From positions 34,864 through 98,863 of the forward strand of contig JAHBMJ010002665.1 of the NCBI GenBank assembly GCA_018398765.1: a DNA stretch of 64,000 nucleotides, given 5' to 3'. Numbering within the stretch: position 1 is the first letter of the stretch; each line of letters opens with the position of its first letter. This document shows, one piece after another, positions 57,948-64,000 of this stretch. The translations under genes were made by a program, and so were the position numbers. This DNA comes from Chromera velia (lineage: Eukaryota; Sar; Chromeraceae). The notes under the pieces are model-generated. The model searched no databases and was not told the origin of the DNA. It worked only from the letters and a program-made list of their open reading frames with translations.

Positions 57948-58365
57948 CCTCTGCGTTTCCCTGGAGTCAATTGAGGGGGGAGGCAGGGCAGTCCGTGCAA
58001 AGAAACCCTTAATTGCAGGGGGCGTTGGGGGTGAGGCAAAGACGAGGCGAAGCTCTGTTTGTGATATGAGGAACGTTGTCGAGATCCCTTCTGGGAATCT
58101 CGAGGAAGTGGTGGACATTGAAGGAGCAGAGCTTGGCCAGTGAGGTGAGGTAGTTGAAGTACGTGGCTGTGCTCTATGCTCTGCCGGTAGCATTGCGTCT
58201 AAGTGTCTGACAGCCTCTACCAGCTTTTTCTGCGTCCACTCGCTCGCTCTCCGGTTTTCTTTCTGTCTGCACGGTTCTAAACGACAAAAAAACAGAAAAG
58301 TATGTTTACAATGATTCTTGATCTGTAGCTTGATCTAGTTTTACATGCATCATGCATTTCTAGGG
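57948..58365. other. Unresolved flank, possible minus-strand coding traces
   Basis: A minus-strand frame with an ATG at 58191-58193 extends into the duplicated epsin region, where it is clearly antisense shadow. Only its first 80 codons are unique, and they carry no recognisable domain. I do not call a gene. Confidence 0.3.
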
Positions 58366-59172
58366 CTAGTTTTACACCAATCCTGTAGGGTTACACAATC
58401 ACTTTTTTCAAAATGTTTTGTTACATATTGTTTTGTTACACATTTTAACAGAATTTTGATGAATGAATTAGTACACACCTTAGTGTGCAGTAATTCAAAC
58501 TATCATGTTTATGAATACATTAAGTACACACTTTAGTGTGCATTATTAAATTCAAACTATCACTTTTAAGAATGCATTATTACATACTTTAGTGTGTAGC
58601 TAGGCTTGGATTCAATATATAGATATATATAGATCTTTAGGGTTCCCCTAATATGATAATATAAATATAATATAATATGATATAACATCTACATAAATTC
58701 ACCCGTGTTTATCTTTTTTTCCCTCTTAACTTTCAATGTGAATTCATCTGAACAGAGCAACTTGTTTCTGAATCTAGTCAATTACATTATATTATATTAG
58801 CGTTTTGTCTGAAATATAATATTAGGATTAGGATTAGGGTATATATTAAATCCGAGCCTACACAGTAATTCCACGTTTCATCTCCGTCTTCTTCTTCTTC
58901 TTCTTCAGGATGGTTTCAAGGTACTGTTTTTGGAGTAATAGTGTCGTCAGCAACGCGGCAGGGAGAACTTTTGAGCACTGGAGGCAGGGGTAAAAAGAAC
59001 ACAGACGAGAGCAAGGAGGGTGCCATGAGAGAGACGGTAGATTTGTGTAGAATTATTGCGCACTAATTGTTACACACTTTTATGTGTAATAAAGAGGGGG
59101 GGCAGGGGTAATTGTTATGTACGGTAATATATATTTAACTTTGTGTAACACTACAGGATTGGTGTAGCTAGT
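58366..59172. repeat. Inverted-repeat bounded AT-rich element, about 0.8 kb (MITE-like)
   Basis: CTAG...ACACCAATCCTGTAG followed by GTTACACA (58374-58397) recurs inverted at 59142-59165 (TGTGTAAC, CTACAGGATTGGTGT). The interior is AT-rich and non-coding. It includes about three imperfect copies of a unit containing ACACTTTAGTGTG and AATTCAAACTATCA (58470-58610). This looks like a non-autonomous DNA transposon. Confidence 0.5.
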
Positions 59173-59315
59173 TTCAAAGCTTACTGTATATATGATTGAA
59201 CATAAGCATACATCTTGAGCAATTAAAAAAGAAATATAAACAAATTTAATAGTAAAGAAACTTAACGCTGTACTACTACATCAAACACAACAACTTGAAC
59301 TAGAATTTAGACGAC

Positions 59316-59823
59316 TGCTTTGTCCCTCCTGTCCGGCCACCTTATAGCATCCAGACAGAAGGTAAAGCGAGGATAAGAACCTTAGGGAAGATCTAGAGAA
59401 GGAATGTGAGCAACACTCATTCAGGCAGCAGTTTATAGAAAGTTTAGCTCTAGAGCTATCTGGGATTCCAATCAGCTAGGTTCATTCTATTATTGCACAA
59501 TCTCTACTTATACTCCTCTTTGTTCCTCTTTCTCAGAGTCTCAGACTCCCGATCTATGACAAACAGACATCAGACTCAAACGATGCTATCTGTTGCTTGA
59601 GTAACATATTGTATACTTGAATGCGAAGGTCAGACTCGACTTCAACAACTTTGATCGACGCGCGCGACACGTACATGCATGCAAGTTGATTGCGTATACA
59701 CGTGGCGGCGGAGCATGGCGTCGGCACACGGGCTCATTCAGATACAGCGCATGCGAGGGTCCAGAGGGCGGCGCCACAGGGTAGAACTCCACAGAGGGCG
59801 GCACCATAGGGTAGGACTCCACA
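59316..59823 (+). repeat. 5' LTR-like direct repeat
   Basis: It starts with TG and ends with CA. It contains GGGCGGCGCCACAGGGTAGA and GGGCGGCACCATAGGG near its 3' end, a small internal repeat of about 30 bp. Confidence 0.7.
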
Positions 59824-62774
59824 GATCCCCCCCGGCCACGGATAAGAAAATCGCGTCCCCGTGATCAGTCAAACACATTCGAGCATGCGCAGAAAGGGAA
59901 AAAAGGCGAGCAAAAGGATATGATCAACTAGACACAATGCAAACCCATGCAACCAACAGAACACCTTCAAGGAGGTAGTCGAAAAAATCCAGACGCGAAA
60001 GCTGACAAGCAGAAAAGTTTCCTCCCATTGATGCAAGTCAATCAGATTAATGTATGCAAAGGTACTATCACCACTGCTTCACCGGCAACGCCAACCCGCC
60101 AGGTCTTTCCTTGAAAAACCAGTTTTAGGGACGTTGGCTTGCTCGTGGCCTGCAAAAGCATACCATCTCTACCTGACGGCAGAGCCCGTCACTCGACGGC
60201 CGCAAGCTTCCCGATGCAAGGTCTTACGTTTCCCCAGCTTTCCATTAACCTCTTAGATCTCTGTGAAAGAAAGAATGAGACGGAAATGCTAGACAGAAAG
60301 AGCGACAGAGAGAAAGACACAGTGAGGCACAGTCAGGCCTACGTGGTCACATGCACGCATGCATCTCCATGCTGATGCATACGCTAGCATGCGCTCACAG
60401 TCGTCTACCTAGCTTTCTATATTTTCTTTTTCTATCTTTCCCTCTTTCGCTCCCTTACTTCTCACTCCCGCTTTGCTCTCCCTTCTCTGCCTTCTCTCTC
60501 TTCTATCTCACTTCCTTCCCGAAGACTGCATGCGCGTCTTCACCTGTTATGAACAACACCGTAGATCGACCGAACACCCAAGAACAGACATCAACGAATG
60601 AACGGCACCTGGTCAGACTTATCGGAGGGAGACGCCTGCCGGCACACCGTCTGGCTCCACGCAGATGCTTGCGCAGAGGCGGCTGGCTCCACTAAGGCTC
60701 CCATCAACTCCCATGCTGCGAGGGGGAGAGGCGATACCCAGAGAGCCCAAAGGGCTTCCAAAGCACCGACATCCCCTTGCAGGGAGAAACAGAAGGGATA
60801 AAGAGACATGTACGGGCTATCCCCTTGTTTTCTTTTTTCTTCTTCTTCTCTTCTCGTTGAAATAGATATCTCTTTCTGTTTCTCTCAAGATTTGTTCTTT
60901 CTTTACTCCTCCTCTACTCATTTTTCTTCGGCCTCTTCCAGTCTTTTTCTCTCAAAGAAAGAAACCGGGAATAACACAAAACGTTTTAAAGCAGCAGATG
61001 GAAACAAAAAGGAGACAGCGAATGAAAGCGCCCCCTCGTGCACTCGTGCTCTCAGCCATATGAGGGGTCTGACTCCGAAGCCACATGTAAAGAAGAGAAG
61101 CCGAGAGAGAAGAAAGGTCACTCTTCCAAAAGGAGCTCCAGAAGTTTGGAATGCGCGGCACATGCGGCGCTTGGCTTATTGTTCTCGCAGTCTGCCTCTT
61201 TGACGCTCAGCCTTGCAATGCTCACTCCCCCCCCAAGTTCAGTGCAGGGGCATAAGGGCGGTCACAGGCAGTCGCGGGCACGCGCAGGCATAAGCATATG
61301 GCGGCGACAATCAAGCAGTCCTCTGCCCTTTTTATACGTAGCTGACGTAGGGGTAGGCAATCGAGTTGGAGTTCTTATCAACAGAAGGACTCGACGGTCT
61401 CGTCGAGCACAAACATACTCCACACGTGTCAGTAGCTGCATAAAGGGAGGGAAGGAAGGGACCGGACACATTGCAGACTGCCCTGCTGGTTTCTTTTTAT
61501 CTCGTCTCTTCTTTCTGTCTCATTTTATCCCCTTGCTGCTCCTTTTGACATATATACTGGCATGAACTCTTAACTCTGGACAAAAGGCCGCAAGCCCTAC
61601 ACAGACGCTTCAGTCACACTTAGTCGTAAGTACTTCGCATGCTCTCGGCCAGCCTCGATTCGATTTGCCCCCCCACCCCGAAATAACCCCCCTCTCCCCC
61701 TCTTTCCCCCCTTTTTTCCCTCCCCTTCCCTTCCCCTTTGTCCTCCGCTTTCACCCCCTCTTCCCCCTTCTCCCACGACCCCCTCTTGCCCTTCCCGGTT
61801 AGTTGAAAATGTGCTGGCGCCGGCAAGAGACGAGGCGGCAGCTGCCGTGTGCCCTACTCTGTCTCTCGGTAGGTCTGCCGCGACCCTTCTGCCTCTCTTG
61901 CCGTCGAGGGCAGGCTTGATATCATTTTGTAGCCCTTCTTTACTTCTCCCTCCTTCCTACTCCAGGCTTGCCGCGTCGGGGTCCCAGAGCAGAAGGCCTT
62001 CCCCGGCTGGCACACCGGCCGTCACTGCGTTGGTCCGTGTGGTACGCCGCCACCTGTCCCTTCTGTCTGTTTAACATGCATGCACAGTCTCATGCACTCG
62101 ATCGAACGGCCACTCATCGAACGATCCGTACAATACCTGGACAGCTAGAAGTGACAAGCTCTCTCTTTGAAGAAAATGGTAGCATTGCAGGCACATGGAG
62201 AGACGAAGGGTGTCTTTTTGTATTTGAACGCTGCCGGACGACCAGTCCAGGCAGACCCAGACACGCTGGAGGTGTTTGCAGGCCATGAAGGTGGTCAGCC
62301 TTGCGCAGACAAGCAAGCAACTAACAGCAAAGACAAGCAAAGGTGATCAGCCGACTCTTGTCTGGAAGACGGAGACAGTTGCAGAATTAGCAGACATAAG
62401 GAAAGCACTCAACTGGCCGTTTGGATTGCGATCTACTTGTAAGTGGCATTCTCAATAACATCAGGCTCCTCAAAGTCCTGAGCAACACCAAGCAACGTCT
62501 CCACCATCGGCTTTGGCGACCTCCAAGGATCTTCAGGCTCTCCACCCAAGGACAAAGGCAAAGTCCAGGATCAGACTCGAAAGGGATCTCCGAAACAGGG
62601 CTCCAGGCAGCTTGGGACATAAGGGGACACTGAATTCCCCTACTCACGGTCTTTGCTTGACCGTGCCCGTATCGTTGCAATCGGATTTCAACTGTTGCAC
62701 AAAGAGACAGATCTGATCTCTATCATAGAAGGTACACGAGAGTCGACACTCATCGAGCTGAGCGTTCACTACAA
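59824..62774. other. Interior of the LTR-like element, no recognisable gene
   Basis: Frames on both strands are short or compositionally biased. 61660-61800 is a C- and T-rich tract. No pol motif (for example YxDD) was found in the frames I examined. Confidence 0.5.
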
Positions 62775-63282
62775 TGCTTTGTCCCTCCTGTCTGGCCACC
62801 TTATGGCGTCCAGACAGAAGGTAAAGCGAGGATAAGAACCTTAGGAAAGATCTAGAGAAGAAATATGAGCAACATTCATTCAGGCAGCAGTTTATAGAAG
62901 GTTTAACTCTAGAGCTATCTGGGATTCCAATCAGCTAGGTTCATTCTATCATTGCACAATTTCTACTTATACTCCTCTTTGTTCCTCTTTCTCAGAGTCT
63001 CAGACTCCCGATCTATGACAAACAGACATCAGACTCAAACGATGCTATCTGTTGCTTGAGTAACATATTGTATACTTGAATGCGAAGGTCAGACTCGACT
63101 TCAACAACTTTGATCGATGCGCGCGACACGTACATGCATGCAAGTTGATTGCGTATACACGTGGCGGCGGAGCATGGCGTCGGCATGCGGGTTCATTCAG
63201 ATACAGCGCATGCGAGGGTCCAGAGGGCGGCGCCACAGGGTAGAACTCCACAGAGGGCGGCACCACAGGGTAGGACTCCACA
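62775..63282 (+). repeat. 3' LTR-like direct repeat
   Basis: It has the same length as the 5' copy. Differences include CTGGCCACCTTATGGCGTCC versus CCGGCCACCTTATAGCATCC. Confidence 0.7.
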
Positions 63283-63684
63283 CGATACTAGAGACGACAT
63301 ATATTCTAATGAACTTATATAATATTCTAGTAACGTTGTACAAATTCAGAACTAGGCTTAGTAAATTTTAAACCGAAGTTTTAAGTATAATATATAGTCC
63401 GATATAATAGTCGCACATTAATTTAAATAACATACTTTGCGATCGCCATGTCTGTACCTCTGTCTACCTATGATGTTGTAAATTATTGAACAAGTACGAA
63501 CAATCTTAGTCTGTCTGACACCATCTATGACTTATCTAAATTTTGTTTCTGTCAAACAACAGCAAAGAAGTTGAAAGAACACGTACGAGTTTGTTAGAGT
63601 ATAGTAATACCGTACTCTGCAGCCTAGAATATTTGCTTAAAGCACCTCGATTAGCACCTCATTCGATGAAATTCTGATTCACAT
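63283..63684. other. AT-rich non-coding flank
   Basis: There are stops in all frames and nothing recognisable. Confidence 0.5.
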
Positions 63685-63828
63685 TCAACCCCCTCCAGCA
63701 GGTCTCTGTCCTCCTCCGTCCTCGTGCATCATGATCGCCTCAAGCCGGTGAATGATTGAGTCGAATTGCTTTCTGAAGAGGGGCAATTGTTCTTTTAGTT
63801 TACTCTGCATGTCTTGCAGTCTCCTTTC
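63685..63828 (-). CDS. Terminal exon of a gene running off the right edge
   Basis: After the acceptor CACATGCAG there is a phase-0 stretch of 47 codons plus TGA. It encodes a basic, heptad-like helix (RLQDMQSKLKEQLPLFRKQF) and a Gly-rich end. The rest of the gene lies beyond the window, so no family can be given. Confidence 0.45.
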   Translation of the reverse strand, partial: ERRLQDMQSKLKEQLPLFRKQFDSIIHRLEAIMMHEDGGGQRPAGGG

Positions 63829-63938
63829 CTGCATGTGCGTTGTTTTACGTGCAGTCAACGAAACGCAATGAAGACCAATCAATATGCACCAAGTGTCAAA
63901 ACATACCGAGAGCAAAATTAAAGGCCACATGCACAAGT

Positions 63939-63948
<10 letters not shown>

Positions 63949-63984
<36 letters not shown>

Positions 63985-64000
63985 GGGGGGGGGGGGGGGG
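63949..64000 (+). repeat. GA microsatellite and poly-G scaffold end
   Basis: An AG run ends in about 27 G residues at the last base of the window, typical of a contig that stopped in low-complexity sequence. Confidence 0.85.

Larger units (their letters stand above)
59316..63282. mobile_element. Non-autonomous LTR-type element (3.97 kb) with 508-bp direct repeats
   Basis: Two direct repeats of exactly 508 bp bound the element. Both start TGCTTTGTCCCTCCTG and end GGACTCCACA, giving the TG...CA ends typical of LTRs. They differ at only a handful of positions. The 2.95-kb interior has no reverse transcriptase, integrase or Gag that I can recognise, so it would depend on proteins supplied elsewhere. 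I do not see a convincing primer-binding site or polypurine tract, and the flanking 5-mers do not match. A segmental duplication is the alternative. Confidence 0.5.

Noticed and set aside
57186-58193. 335-codon minus-strand frame
   Set aside because: Most of it is antisense to the duplicated epsin Gly/Met tail; the unique start has no recognisable domain.
58820-58845. Telomere-like TTAGGATTAGGATTAGGG
   Set aside because: Only about three degenerate units in AT-rich DNA, not at a sequence end and not an exact telomeric repeat.
61038-61565. 175-codon plus-strand frame in the LTR-like element
   Set aside because: No ATG-supported domain, mixed basic and hydrophobic composition, no homology cue to Gag or Pol.
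1-64000. tRNA, rRNA or snRNA genes
   Set aside because: I looked for B-box type TTCGANTCC strings with a matching acceptor stem and for 5S-like sequence and found none; a covariance-model search would be needed to exclude them fully.

Overview
This window is eukaryotic nuclear DNA. It has intron-rich protein-coding genes, TGCAG-type acceptors, long untranslated stretches, microsatellites and four runs of N that mark assembly gaps. A single-celled alveolate such as a chromerid is my best guess. That guess rests on TGCATGCA motifs upstream of genes, RING/ankyrin/MYND multidomain proteins and the mosaic of GC-rich genes with AT-rich blocks. It is inference, not proof. Many splice donors here are GTCAGT or GTCAGC instead of GTAAGT or GTGAGT.

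Layout. At 0.3-1.8 kb (+) is the 3' part of an EF-hand protein gene with a 37-nt internal exon. At 3.3-10.1 kb (-) is a RING / coiled-coil / ankyrin / MYND gene in which eight exons each encode exactly one ankyrin repeat; its MYND finger is broken by an apparent frameshift. At 11.5-13.3 kb (-) is a two-exon gene of unknown function. At 14.5-27.4 kb (+) is a giant gene of about 3,667 codons. It has a single 9.6-kb exon, an 18-copy 57-bp repeat, several smaller repeats and possibly three copies of an unrecognised domain. The stretch from 27.4 to 32.3 kb is mostly non-coding. At 32.3-36.4 kb is a Tc1/mariner-like DNA transposon with long inverted repeats. It carries a DD36E transposase (-) and a second, intron-containing gene (+) built by tandem duplication of an exon-intron unit.

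The stretch from 36.4 to 39.5 kb is non-coding, with a polypurine tract of about 480 bp. At 39.5-49.1 kb (-) is the most unusual locus: a signal-peptide exon followed by about 26 very small exons of 9-57 nt, all multiples of three and all in phase 0, and a normal terminal exon. This is the architecture of schistosome micro-exon genes. Divergent from it, at 50.0-56.5 kb (+), is a clear 15-exon epsin gene (ENTH domain, clathrin box, DPF motif). Its last 1,238 bp recur immediately after a single N, which looks like an unmerged contig overlap. From 58.3 to 63.3 kb lie an inverted-repeat element and a non-autonomous LTR-type element with 508-bp direct repeats. The window ends with the last exon of a minus-strand gene and a poly-G scaffold end.

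The epsin gene (clathrin-mediated membrane traffic) is the only gene whose cellular role is well supported. The RING/ANK/MYND protein is probably a scaffold or ubiquitin-ligase type protein. The other loci have no assigned function.
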